A DNA stretch of 37,471 nt, from assembly GCA_028875175.1 (NCBI GenBank), contig JAPPFO010000237.1:1-37471 (forward strand), given 5' to 3'. The translations under genes were made by a program, and so were the position numbers. The notes under the pieces are model-generated. The model was given only the letters and a program-made list of their open reading frames with translations. It ran no database searches and was not told the DNA's origin. This document shows positions 28,232 through 37,195 of this stretch, piece by piece. This DNA comes from Chloroflexota bacterium. Lineage in GTDB: Bacteria > Chloroflexota > UBA11872. Numbering within the stretch: the stretch's first letter is position 1; each line of letters begins with the position of its first letter.

Positions 28232-28969
28232 ATGCGGATCGCAGTCGTTACCGACATTCACGGCAACCGCCACGCCCTGTTCGCGGTGCTGGCCGACTTG
28301 CGGCGGGTGGGCGCGGACCAGGTGGTGTTTGGTGGCGACGCGGCGCTGTTCGGCTCGCGGCCGCGCGAGTGCTGGGAACGCGTCCTCGATCTCGGCTGGC
28401 GGCTCGTGCAGGGCAATACCGACCGCTACATCGCCACCCTCGGCCCCGGGCTCGCCGCGGTTGGCAAGCCCGCGCGCAGACCGACGGACTTCAGGGCGAC
28501 AAATGTCGCCTGGGCTGCCGAGCGGTTGGGACCGGCCCTGGTCAGGGAAATGGGCGCCATGCCGCGGCAGGCCAGCATCCCGTCACCGGCCGGCACGCTG
28601 CTGGTCGTGCACGGGTCGCCGGGCGACGACGAGACCGGCTGGAGCCGCGACGACGATGAGCAGACCGTGGCCAAAGTGATCGGTCCCACCGAAGCCACGG
28701 CCGTCGTCAGCGGCCACACCCACACCGCCATGATCCGACACGCGGGCGACGTGTTGGCCGTGAACTGCGGGGCGGTGGGCCGCTCCCACGACGGCCAACC
28801 CGGCCTGGCGACCTACGCGGTTCTGGACGATTCAGGCGGCCGCTGGTCGGCCGAACTGCGGCGGGTGGACTACGACCACCAGGGCGCATATGCCGAGGTG
28901 CAAGCGCTTGGTGTTCCGCTCTCTGAAGACTTCGCGAATACACTACTGACCGGCGTCGCGCCGGCCTGA
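28232..28969 (+). CDS. Metallophosphoesterase (YfcE/calcineurin-like)
   Basis: VVTDIHGNRHAL, VFGGDAALFG, VQGNTDRYI, LVVHGSPGDD, VVSGHTHTAMI, VNCGAVGRSHD. Confidence 0.92.
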   Translation: MRIAVVTDIHGNRHALFAVLADLRRVGADQVVFGGDAALFGSRPRECWERVLDLGWRLVQGNTDRYIATLGPGLAAVGKPARRPTDFRATNVAWAAERLGPALVREMGAMPRQASIPSPAGTLLVVHGSPGDDETGWSRDDDEQTVAKVIGPTEATAVVSGHTHTAMIRHAGDVLAVNCGAVGRSHDGQPGLATYAVLDDSGGRWSAELRRVDYDHQGAYAEVQALGVPLSEDFANTLLTGVAPA

Positions 28970-29053
28970 GCGCCGACGCTTGACGCCCAAGTCATCCGCC
29001 AAAAGTGACGCCGCTGGGGACGCGAAGGTAATGGAGGTGCGGCCTATCCGGCG

Positions 29054-29275
29054 TTGAGATGGCAGGGCATGGCCGTCCTGCATGTCACGCTAGCGCTGAT
29101 TCCGGGGCTGGCGCTGGCCTCGCTGCCGTTGGACGCCCACAACGGACCGTTTGGGAGTATCTTCGATATATCCATGACTGCCCTATCCGTCCGCACCCTG
29201 GGACTGCTCACCGTGTTTCTGGGCGTGATGCTGGCCGTTCGCGGCGTCCATTCGGACGCAGATCCCGCGGCGTGA
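29054..29275 (+). CDS. Small membrane protein (73 aa), first gene of coupled ABC operon
   Basis: Two hydrophobic segments; stop overlaps next start as GTGA (29272-29275). Confidence 0.5.
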   Translation: MRWQGMAVLHVTLALIPGLALASLPLDAHNGPFGSIFDISMTALSVRTLGLLTVFLGVMLAVRGVHSDADPAA

Positions 29276-30120
29276 GCCAGGTCGTCCGCTCGCGCGCCCT
29301 TTGGGCCGCCGTTGGATCCATCACGTTGGCGGTGGTCCTGTTGATCACGCTTGCCCCGGCGCGCGACATCACGCACACGGTCCTGGGCTGGCTGCGGGTG
29401 ACGCCGCTGGAGATCGACGCGGACGCCGGTCCGGCAACCGCCGCCGGGCGAACCGTGCCCGCGACACCAACGCCAACCCTCGCCGAAGTAGTCGAGGTCG
29501 TCAGCTCGGAACCCGGCCTGACGATTCGAGACCCGTCGCCCGCGGACATTCGCGACTTGCCCTTTGACCTGCTGACCGTCAGTCCCTCGGAGGATTTCTC
29601 CGACGAACCCGAGCGCAGCATCTCCACCCTGGGCACGCTGACGCTGCAGCTGGACACAGCCAACCTGGCCGCGCTGCTGTCGGGAGGCTTCGGGTCGCGG
29701 TCGCTCGCGCGTCGTTTGGGAACCGACGAACTCACCATTTCGGGCGGCGCGTACGTTATGACCACCTGGCCGGCTGACGACACTGACCGGGAACCGCTCA
29801 CGCTGCTCCAGATCGAGGCGCCGCTCGTTCGCGGACTGCCGCCGCGCGACCTGGAGCTGCTGGCCGAATTGCTGGCCCAGGCCTTTGTTCCGCCGATTCT
29901 GAGCCAGGAGATTGATGTGCTGGAGATCCCGCTGATCCGGCTGGCGTTGGGCCTGGACGGCGACTCGACATCTGATTCGGCAGAACCATCCGTCACCGAC
30001 CTGCCAACCGGAAGCCTGGGCGTTTCCTGGATGCACGAACGGTCGCAGCTTCTGCTCACGGGGCCACTGCCGCCTGACAGCCTGCTGCGCCTGGCCGAAA
30101 CCGCAAGGATCGAGCGCTGA
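29272..30120 (+). CDS. Hypothetical single-TM-anchored protein, extracytoplasmic domain
   Basis: GTG start (MSQVVRSRALWAAVGSITLAVVLLITLAPARD..); overlaps neighbours at GTGA and CTGA junctions. Confidence 0.7.
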   Translation: MSQVVRSRALWAAVGSITLAVVLLITLAPARDITHTVLGWLRVTPLEIDADAGPATAAGRTVPATPTPTLAEVVEVVSSEPGLTIRDPSPADIRDLPFDLLTVSPSEDFSDEPERSISTLGTLTLQLDTANLAALLSGGFGSRSLARRLGTDELTISGGAYVMTTWPADDTDREPLTLLQIEAPLVRGLPPRDLELLAELLAQAFVPPILSQEIDVLEIPLIRLALGLDGDSTSDSAEPSVTDLPTGSLGVSWMHERSQLLLTGPLPPDSLLRLAETARIER

Positions 30121-31028
30121 GCGACCACCCCGCCATCACTCTCGCCGGCGTCACCAAGCGCTACGGCGCCACCGTCGCCGTTGCCGACGTCAGCCTGTCG
30201 GTCGAGCACGGTGAGATTTTCGGCTTCCTGGGGCCCAATGGCGCGGGCAAGAGCACCATCGTCAAGATGATCCTGGGCCTGACGTATCCGACGGCCGGCG
30301 ACATCGAGGTCCTGGGTCAACCGGTGGGCAGCCTGGCGGCGCGCGCCCAGGTTGGGTATCTGCCCGAGACCTTCCGGTTTCACGACTGGCTCACCGCGTC
30401 CGAGCTGCTGCACTTCCACGCCGGACTGGCCCGCGTTCCCGCCCAGGTTCGCGCCGCGCGTGTATGTGAACTGCTGGAACTGGTCGGACTCAGCGACCGC
30501 CTGGACGACCGTCTCTCCACCTTTTCCAAGGGCATGATGCAGCGCGTCGGGCTGGCGCAGGCTCTAATTGGCCAGCCGCGGCTAGTCATCCTGGACGAGC
30601 CGACCTCGGCCCTGGACCCCATTGGACGCCGCGACGTCAGGGACCGCATCCGGGAACTCGGTCAACAGGGCGTCACGGTCTTTCTGAACTCCCACCTGCT
30701 ATCCGAGGTTGAGCAAGTCTGTGACCGCGTAGCCATCATCGACCACGGCGCCATCGTGGCCGAGGGCAAGTTGGACTCGTTGCTGAGCGCCCAGGAAATC
30801 GAGATTCGCGCCGGCGATGGCGCCGAGGCCGCCGCCCGCCAGGCCCTGGGCGACGCTGAGGTTCGCGCGCGCAACGGACGACTGCGCGTGCGTGTTGCCA
30901 ACGACGAAGAGACCGCAATCCTCGTGCAGCGCATCGTCGAAGCCGGCGTGCCGGTATACGACGTGCGGCAGGTCGGCGACTCCCTGGAGGACCTGTTCGT
31001 GCGCGTGGCCGAACGGGGCGACGTGTGA
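30117..31028 (+). CDS. ABC transporter ATP-binding protein, inferred CTG start
   Basis: Walker A FLGPNGAGKSTIV lies upstream of the track ORF start (30267); signature TFSKGMMQRVGLAQAL, Walker B LVILDEPTSALDP. In-frame stop at 30075-30077; no ATG/GTG/TTG before Walker A. Confidence 0.92.
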   Translation: MSDHPAITLAGVTKRYGATVAVADVSLSVEHGEIFGFLGPNGAGKSTIVKMILGLTYPTAGDIEVLGQPVGSLAARAQVGYLPETFRFHDWLTASELLHFHAGLARVPAQVRAARVCELLELVGLSDRLDDRLSTFSKGMMQRVGLAQALIGQPRLVILDEPTSALDPIGRRDVRDRIRELGQQGVTVFLNSHLLSEVEQVCDRVAIIDHGAIVAEGKLDSLLSAQEIEIRAGDGAEAAARQALGDAEVRARNGRLRVRVANDEETAILVQRIVEAGVPVYDVRQVGDSLEDLFVRVAERGDV

Positions 31029-31861
31029 GCACCCACCTGATCGCGTTCTTCACACTCCGCGAGGCGTTGCGGCGTCGTGTGGTGCTGGCGGCGGCGTTGC
31101 TGACCTTCGGATACCTGGTGCTTTACGGCGTCGGGGTCTGGTTCGGCTACCGCGACCTGCAAGATACCCCCGGCGGACCGCCCGGGCTGACGGAAGGCGT
31201 CATCAACCTGATGCTGGTCGGCGGTCTCTGGAGCCTGAACTTCATCGCCTCGGTGCTGGCCATCTTTCTGTCTGTTGGCGCTCTCGGGGGCGAAGTGGAC
31301 CAGGGCACGCTGCATGCCATTGCGGCGCGGCCGGTGCGACGCAGCGAAATCGTGCTGGGGAAGTTCGTTGGCTTCGCGTTGATGCTGGCGGTCTTCATCG
31401 GCGTCTCGGCCAGCCTGATGATCCTGATCGTGGCCGTGATCACCGGCCAGCTTGTCGGCGCCAGTTGGTCCGGTCCGCTCCTGATGCTGCTGGCTGCGAT
31501 GCTGTTGATCGGTCTGGCACTGGCCGGGAGCTCGCGTCTAAGTCCGTTGCCAAACGGTGTGATCGTGTTCACGCTCTATTCCACGGCCTTGATCGGCGGC
31601 GTGATTGAGCAAATTGGCGACGTGCTGGAAAGCGCGGTGATGTTCAACATCGGCGTCTTCAGCAGCGTCCTGGTTCCCACCCGCGCCATCTGGGACATGG
31701 CCAGCGCCCAGCTGGCTACCGGCGGCTTCGCCGGCGAACTGAGCGCCGGCCCGTTTGGCGCCAGCAATCCGCCGTCCGGCTGGATGCTGTTGATCGCCGG
31801 CCTGCACCTGGCGCTGGCGCTGGGGTATGCCGTTCGCACCTTCAACCGCCGCGACTTCTAG
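31025..31861 (+). CDS. ABC-2 type transporter permease
   Basis: Six-TM-like, LGGEVDQGTLHAIAARPVRRSEIVLGKFVGF; GTGA overlap with the ATPase gene. Confidence 0.88.
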   Translation: MSTHLIAFFTLREALRRRVVLAAALLTFGYLVLYGVGVWFGYRDLQDTPGGPPGLTEGVINLMLVGGLWSLNFIASVLAIFLSVGALGGEVDQGTLHAIAARPVRRSEIVLGKFVGFALMLAVFIGVSASLMILIVAVITGQLVGASWSGPLLMLLAAMLLIGLALAGSSRLSPLPNGVIVFTLYSTALIGGVIEQIGDVLESAVMFNIGVFSSVLVPTRAIWDMASAQLATGGFAGELSAGPFGASNPPSGWMLLIAGLHLALALGYAVRTFNRRDF

Positions 31862-31906
31862 CGTCGCCTAGAATGCGGCCACCTTGCGCCGTGGCGCCGC
31901 TTCCCA

Positions 31907-33178
31907 ATGACTACTGACCTTCGGATTGCGCTGATCGGGTGTGGAGTTCACGGCGGTACGCGCCTGGCTCCGGCCGTGTGGTCCACCGACGGCGTCGCCC
32001 TGAGCGCGTGCGTTGACGTAAACCCCGCGGCGGCTCGCAAGACTGCCCATGGCGTGGCCGAAGTGCTGACCAGCGTGGAGGAGTTGACGTCCGGCGGCCA
32101 TGCCGACGCTGCGGTGATTGCCGTGCCGCACGACGACCTGGTCCCGATCACGCAGGCCTGTATCGAAGCCGGCCTGCACGTGCTGGTGGAGAAGCCCGCC
32201 GGGCTGAATGCGACCGAGGTGGCGGGAGTCGTGGAGGCCGCCAACAGTCGCGGGCTCACCTACATGCCCGCCTATTGCCTGCGATTCAACGACGTGCGCA
32301 CCCGCGCCCGTGACCTGGTCCGGCGCGGCGTGGTGGGCAACATTCGCACCCTGGCGGCCGCCAAGGGCAGCCCGCCGCTCCCAGGCTGGCTGGCCGACCC
32401 CGCCCGCGGCGGGGGGCAGTTGCTTTTCCTGGGTTCCCACCTGGTTGACCAGTTGCTGTGGCTGCACCGCCAGCCGGTGGTTCGCGCATACGCGCACATC
32501 ACGTTCAGGGACGACACGGGCAGCGACGAGTCGATCTCGGGCGTCATTGAGTTTGCCGATGGGGTCAGCGCCACCATCAGCCTCAGCCAGGCCGCCGGCG
32601 TCGCGTACGACCATCTCGAAATCACCGGCGACCGGGGACGAATCAGGTCGGACTGGAAAAGCGGCCAGATCGACATCGAGAGTTCCGGCGCCCACGAATT
32701 CCGCCGGCCGACAGTCGAATTCGTGCAGTCGGACCCCCTGCAGCCGATGTACGACGCCGAGATGGCGGAGTTCGCCACCGCCGTGCACCTGGGTCGACCT
32801 CCGAGCGTTGACGGGCACGATGCGATCCGCACGCTGAACGTGCTGGATGCCTTGCGCGCGTCAGCCGAGCGCGGCGCGCCCGTGCACGTTGACGATGCGG
32901 TGCATGGATCCGCGGGGCGGCTGGTTGACCACGGGCCAGCGCGGATTCGGATCCAGTTGACCTATCCGTCAGACCGAATACAGGAACCGATCCTTTACGA
33001 GCTGGCTCGGCGATTTCACCTGAAGTTCAACGTGCGTCGCGCCGACATCGACGCGGGCATTGGCTGGGTGCAATTGATGCTGGAAGGCGAGCGCTCCGAG
33101 ATCGAAGCCGCCATCGAATGGGTCGAGGCGCAGGGCATCCGCGCCGACCCGGTCGAAGGCGACATCGTCAGCGGCTGA
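31907..33178 (+). CDS. Gfo/Idh/MocA-family oxidoreductase fused to a C-terminal NIL-like domain
   Basis: N-terminal IALIGCGVHGGTRLAPAV, VEKPAGLN; C-terminal RIRIQLTYPSDRIQEPILYELARRFHLKFNVRRADIDAGIGWVQLMLEGERSEIEAAIEWVEAQGIRADPV (about 32939-33166) resembles NIL (MetN C-terminal) domains. Confidence 0.85.
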   Translation: MTTDLRIALIGCGVHGGTRLAPAVWSTDGVALSACVDVNPAAARKTAHGVAEVLTSVEELTSGGHADAAVIAVPHDDLVPITQACIEAGLHVLVEKPAGLNATEVAGVVEAANSRGLTYMPAYCLRFNDVRTRARDLVRRGVVGNIRTLAAAKGSPPLPGWLADPARGGGQLLFLGSHLVDQLLWLHRQPVVRAYAHITFRDDTGSDESISGVIEFADGVSATISLSQAAGVAYDHLEITGDRGRIRSDWKSGQIDIESSGAHEFRRPTVEFVQSDPLQPMYDAEMAEFATAVHLGRPPSVDGHDAIRTLNVLDALRASAERGAPVHVDDAVHGSAGRLVDHGPARIRIQLTYPSDRIQEPILYELARRFHLKFNVRRADIDAGIGWVQLMLEGERSEIEAAIEWVEAQGIRADPVEGDIVSG

Positions 33179-33183
33179 ACGGC

Positions 33184-34281
33184 TCAGCCTCCGTCGCTGA
33201 CGACTGAGCGATAAAAGGCCGCCGTTGCGTCGGCTACGGCCTGCGTGGTGTAGCGCTGCAGCACGTGGGCGCGGCCGGCCTGGGCGAGTTGTTCGCGGCC
33301 GTCCGGGTCGTCGCGCAGTCGGTCCAACGCGTGCGCCAGGGCATGCGCGTCGGCAGGCGGCACAACCACGCCGGCCTGGCCCACAACATGCGGGAGCTCA
33401 CCAGTGGAGGACACGATGGTAGGCACGCCACAGGCCATGGCTTCCACCGCGGCTCGGCCAAACTGCTCCGTCCAGCCGCGGCGCCCGACGGTCGGCAGCG
33501 CGAACGCATCCAGCCCGTTGTAGAAGGCCGGCATGTCGGCGCTGGGGAGCGCGCCCTCGAAGACGACGTCAGGCATGGCGGCGGCCATACGCCGCAGGTC
33601 CGGCTCGGCGGGTCCGGTTCCGGCGAGGCGCAGGACGACATCTCTTCCAATGGCGCCGACGGCGCGAATCAGCACGTCCACGCCCTTGGCGGCGACCAGC
33701 CGGCCGGCGTATCCAACCACGAAGCGATCCGGGTCTCGCGGCTGCGGGCGAGGCGCGAACAGCTCCGGATCCACACCAAATTGCGGGATCACCTCGATTC
33801 GGCGCGTGTGGCCCTTGCGCCGAATGACTTCGCCGGCGTCCTCGCTGCCCACGATGGCGTCCGCCCGCGCAAGCACGTAGCGTTCGATCCAGCGAAACGG
33901 CGGCGGGTAGCGCCGATAGAGGTTTTGCCAGGCAAAGAAGACCGGACGTACGCCGTAGCGCACGGCGTCGCGGCAGGCGATGGCCGTGGCCAGGTTGTAC
34001 GGCTCCTCGTCGATGTGCAGCACGTCCGGCCGGAAGTGGCGCAGGACCTGGCGCAGCCGGCGAAACCAGAAGAGGTGATAGCGCCCGTTGAGAGCCAGCG
34101 GCGTGTAAACCATCTCGTAACCGCGCGGCGGTGGGCGCTCGGCAACCTGGGCTTGACCCTGCTCAACCCAACGGTCGGGCGCCACGGCCAGCAAGTCCAG
34201 ATCGGGGTTGGCGCCCAGCGCCCGCAGCTTGTCGTGATGCGCGCCCACAATCAGGGCCTTGGACGCCAGCAGCACTCTCAT
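33184..34281 (-). CDS. GT4-type glycosyltransferase
   Basis: RPDVLHIDEEPYNLA, FVVGYAGRLVAAKGVDVLIRA, GLDAFALPTVGRRGWTEQFGRAAVEAMACGVPTIVSSTGELPHVVG. Confidence 0.93.
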   Translation of the reverse strand: MRVLLASKALIVGAHHDKLRALGANPDLDLLAVAPDRWVEQGQAQVAERPPPRGYEMVYTPLALNGRYHLFWFRRLRQVLRHFRPDVLHIDEEPYNLATAIACRDAVRYGVRPVFFAWQNLYRRYPPPFRWIERYVLARADAIVGSEDAGEVIRRKGHTRRIEVIPQFGVDPELFAPRPQPRDPDRFVVGYAGRLVAAKGVDVLIRAVGAIGRDVVLRLAGTGPAEPDLRRMAAAMPDVVFEGALPSADMPAFYNGLDAFALPTVGRRGWTEQFGRAAVEAMACGVPTIVSSTGELPHVVGQAGVVVPPADAHALAHALDRLRDDPDGREQLAQAGRAHVLQRYTTQAVADATAAFYRSVVSDGG

Positions 34282-35336
34282 GCGACCACCTGTCGGTAGA
34301 CGGCGTGCGTGCCTTCGGCCGTGCGCGCCCAGGTAAAGGTTGCCGCGCGTGCCAGGCCGCGCTCGCGCATCTCGGTGGCTGCCGCGGAATCGCCAGCCAC
34401 CGCCGAAACAGCGTCGGTCCAGGCAGCCGGATCGTCGGGTGGCAGGAGCCGCCCGGCGTCGCCCACCACCTCGGGAAGCGATGTCGCCCTGGCGGCGATT
34501 ACCGGCACGCCGCTGGCCATGGCCTCCAGCGGATCCAAGCCAAAGCCCTCATAACGAGAGGGGAAGACGAACACACTCGCCGCACGATAGAGATCGGGCT
34601 TGTCTCGCTCGTCCACGGGACCGTATACGTGCAGCCAGTCGTCGGCGCCGGGATCGAGGTGGGCGAACCAATCGACGTAGACCCGGCTCGCTTCGCGCGG
34701 CGAGCGCCCGGCGACCACCAGCGGCAGGCGGCAAGTTCGCCAAACGTCCGGCCAGGCCGCCAGCACCACGCTTAGGTTCTTGCGCAGGTCGCGCGTGCTG
34801 AGAAAGAGGCCGAATCGTTCCGGCAATCCCAACCGTTGACGGGCGTGGGAACGCGCGGCCGCGTCGCCGGGACGAAACCGTTCATCGACGCCCAGGGGCA
34901 CGACGTGGACTCGATCGGACGATACGCCCGCCAGTCTCGCGAGATCGTTACGGGTCCATTCGGAGTCGGCGATCAGGAAGCGCGCGCGGCGCAAGCCCGC
35001 TCGAACCAGCCGAAAGTAGAGAGCCTGGCCGGGACCCGCGCCATACGCCGGCATAGCCATCGGGATCAGGTCGTGAACGGTCACCACGGCCCGCGGCGCG
35101 AGCAGCGGCGGCGCTAGGTAGGGAACGTGACCAACGGCCCCGCGCGCCCGCCGCGGCCACAGCGCCTGCTCCCACGTGACCTTGCCCACACGTCCATCCA
35201 GATACCGTGGCGGCGTGTGCTCATCAATCACGAGATCCGGGTATCCGGCTCGCAGGGCCGGAGCCAATGAACTCAGGTACTGGCCAGACCCCGTCTCGGG
35301 AAAGCGCCGGAAGTAGGCGTTGAACGCGAGGCGCAG
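34278..35336 (-). CDS. GT4-type glycosyltransferase, inferred CTG start
   Basis: VFVFPSRYEGFGLDPLEAMASGVPVIAARATSLPEVVGDAG; upstream extension RLAFNAYFRRFPETGSGQYLSSLAPALRAGYPD restores a GT4-like N-terminus; ATGA overlap with the next GT. Confidence 0.88.
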   Translation of the reverse strand: MRLAFNAYFRRFPETGSGQYLSSLAPALRAGYPDLVIDEHTPPRYLDGRVGKVTWEQALWPRRARGAVGHVPYLAPPLLAPRAVVTVHDLIPMAMPAYGAGPGQALYFRLVRAGLRRARFLIADSEWTRNDLARLAGVSSDRVHVVPLGVDERFRPGDAAARSHARQRLGLPERFGLFLSTRDLRKNLSVVLAAWPDVWRTCRLPLVVAGRSPREASRVYVDWFAHLDPGADDWLHVYGPVDERDKPDLYRAASVFVFPSRYEGFGLDPLEAMASGVPVIAARATSLPEVVGDAGRLLPPDDPAAWTDAVSAVAGDSAAATEMRERGLARAATFTWARTAEGTHAVYRQVVA

Positions 35337-35354
35337 CGCGCGGGCCTCGCGCGA

Positions 35355-35993
35355 CTACTCGTGCACGTTGACGCCGAAGCGTCGATACAAACCGAGCGCC
35401 ATGGCGTCGTCCGGGCTGGTTTGCCGTTTCAACTCAAGCAGCCCGCCCAGGACAGCGCCCCAAATCGCGTAGATCCACCACAGATCCGGCTGACCGAACA
35501 ACGCGTACAGACCAAAGACCGCAGGTAGCAGCGCGTGCACGGTAGGCGTTGCGTCAGTCGTCCGGCGACGCGGCAGTAAGGCCACCAGCCAGATACCCAG
35601 GCAGACGGCCCAAATCGCGGGCTGAGCGACGAGCAATCCAAAGCCCATGGTTGTAGTCCCACGGCTTCCACGAAAACGTACGAAGACCTGCCACATGCTG
35701 CCCGTTGTCACCGCGGTGATGGCGATGAGTTCAACCACCGGCTCGTTTGGCGCCAGTGCCCGCGCAAGCAGCACCGACGAGGCGGCGGCAGCCACGTTCC
35801 AGAGCAGGGCGATCACAGCGGGGAGCTTGCCGGCTCTGAAAAAGGTGTTCTGAATGCCCAGGTTGCCCGAGCCGGTGTTGCGCAGGTCCGAGCGCTTGAG
35901 GATGGCCGTCGCGAGCAACGCCGCCGGGACGCTGCCAATCATGTAGGCAATCGTGCCTACAAGGGCGTACGTTGGGATGTGTTCAGGGTTCAA
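35355..35993 (-). CDS. Divergent PlsY-like glycerol-3-phosphate acyltransferase family membrane protein
   Basis: GSVPAALLATAILKRSDLRNTGSGNLGIQNTFFRAGK and FVRFRGSRGTTTMGFG resemble PlsY GSGN-GATN and GGKG-AT motifs; multi-TM. Confidence 0.75.
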   Translation of the reverse strand: MNPEHIPTYALVGTIAYMIGSVPAALLATAILKRSDLRNTGSGNLGIQNTFFRAGKLPAVIALLWNVAAAASSVLLARALAPNEPVVELIAITAVTTGSMWQVFVRFRGSRGTTTMGFGLLVAQPAIWAVCLGIWLVALLPRRRTTDATPTVHALLPAVFGLYALFGQPDLWWIYAIWGAVLGGLLELKRQTSPDDAMALGLYRRFGVNVHE

Positions 35994-36017
35994 CGCGGGT
36001 GCTCCGCCGCATTCTAT

Positions 36018-37193
36018 CTAGCCGTCTCGGGTCGCGCCGGAAGGCTGCGGCACGGGCGGTCCCGCGGCCGCCTCCCGGTAGACCTCGATCAGGCGCTGCG
36101 CGGACTGACGCCAGGAATAAGCCCACCGCCGCTCGTGGCCGCGTGCGATCAGTTCGCTTCGGCTCGCTTCATCTGTAAGCAGTGTGCTGAGCCCGTCCGC
36201 CAACGCCTCCGGATCCGAGGGATCCACCGCGAGCGCCGCGTCCGCGGCAACTTCGGTGGTCGCTGGAGTATCCGCGGTCAGGACAGGACACCCGCAGGCG
36301 AAGGCTTCCAGGATGGGAATGCCAAACCCTTCGCCGTGGCTTGGATAGGCGTAGACGGAGGCCAGCGAATAGAGGGCTCGCAACGTACCGTCGCTTACGC
36401 GGCCCACGAAGCGAACACGGTCGCCGGCCTGTTCGATGGCCGCATAGACCCGATCGCAAAGCCAGCCCTCGCTTCCGGCATGGATGTGTTCGATGGTGGG
36501 AAGTCCGCTGCGCGCCGACGCCAGCGACACCGCTCGAGCCAAACCTTCGATGTTCTTGCGCGGCTGGATGGTTCCCACGGAGAGCACGAATCGTTCAGGC
36601 AGCGCGAGCTGCTTCCGAACCGCGGCAAGCTCGTCGCCGTCCGTGACCGGGCCAAACCAGTCCGGCACCGCATTGGGAACCACGCGAATCCGCTGCGGCC
36701 GCACGCCGTAGCGCTGCATCAGGTCGCGCTTCGTGGCCTCGGAGACCGCGATCACCAGCCGGGCGCGATCGATCGACTTCGGTACGGCCGTCTCCAGGAA
36801 CCGGCGTTGGCGCGGATGCGCATCCTGCGGACGGATGACATACGACAAGTCGTGGACGGTCAGCACACCGTGGGCGGCCGCGAGCGGCGGCAGGGTGAAG
36901 TCGGGACCATGGAATATCCGGGCCGGTCCGGCCAGGGCCTCACCCGGTACCGGAAGCCGCGCCTTGAACCAGGTCGCCAGCGCGACTCGGGGCGAAACGG
37001 GAATCCGGCGTACGTTCACCCGCTCATGAACGGCCAGCGCGTCCGCTTCCCGCGACGGCCCGCGACGCGTGTACACAAGCGTCAAATCGGGTCGGTCGGG
37101 TTCGATTACGAGCGCGTTGACAAGCTCACGAACCGAACGTCCGATCCCGGCCTGTTGCGTCGCCGCGGCGGTAATGTCAATCGCGACGCGCAT
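36018..37193 (-). CDS. GT4-type glycosyltransferase
   Basis: LPERFVLSVGTIQPRKNIEGLARA, VYAYPSHGEGFGIPILEAFACGCPVLTADTPATTEVAADAA. Confidence 0.94.
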   Translation of the reverse strand: MRVAIDITAAATQQAGIGRSVRELVNALVIEPDRPDLTLVYTRRGPSREADALAVHERVNVRRIPVSPRVALATWFKARLPVPGEALAGPARIFHGPDFTLPPLAAAHGVLTVHDLSYVIRPQDAHPRQRRFLETAVPKSIDRARLVIAVSEATKRDLMQRYGVRPQRIRVVPNAVPDWFGPVTDGDELAAVRKQLALPERFVLSVGTIQPRKNIEGLARAVSLASARSGLPTIEHIHAGSEGWLCDRVYAAIEQAGDRVRFVGRVSDGTLRALYSLASVYAYPSHGEGFGIPILEAFACGCPVLTADTPATTEVAADAALAVDPSDPEALADGLSTLLTDEASRSELIARGHERRWAYSWRQSAQRLIEVYREAAAGPPVPQPSGATRDG

Positions 37194-37195
37194 GA

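Noticed and set aside
29208-30419. 403-aa and 330-aa minus-strand ORFs over 29044-30419
   Set aside because: Antisense to the coupled ABC operon; low-complexity composition.
30267-31028. Track start of the ABC ATPase at ATG 30267
   Set aside because: It would remove Walker A; the true start must be upstream (see CTG finding).
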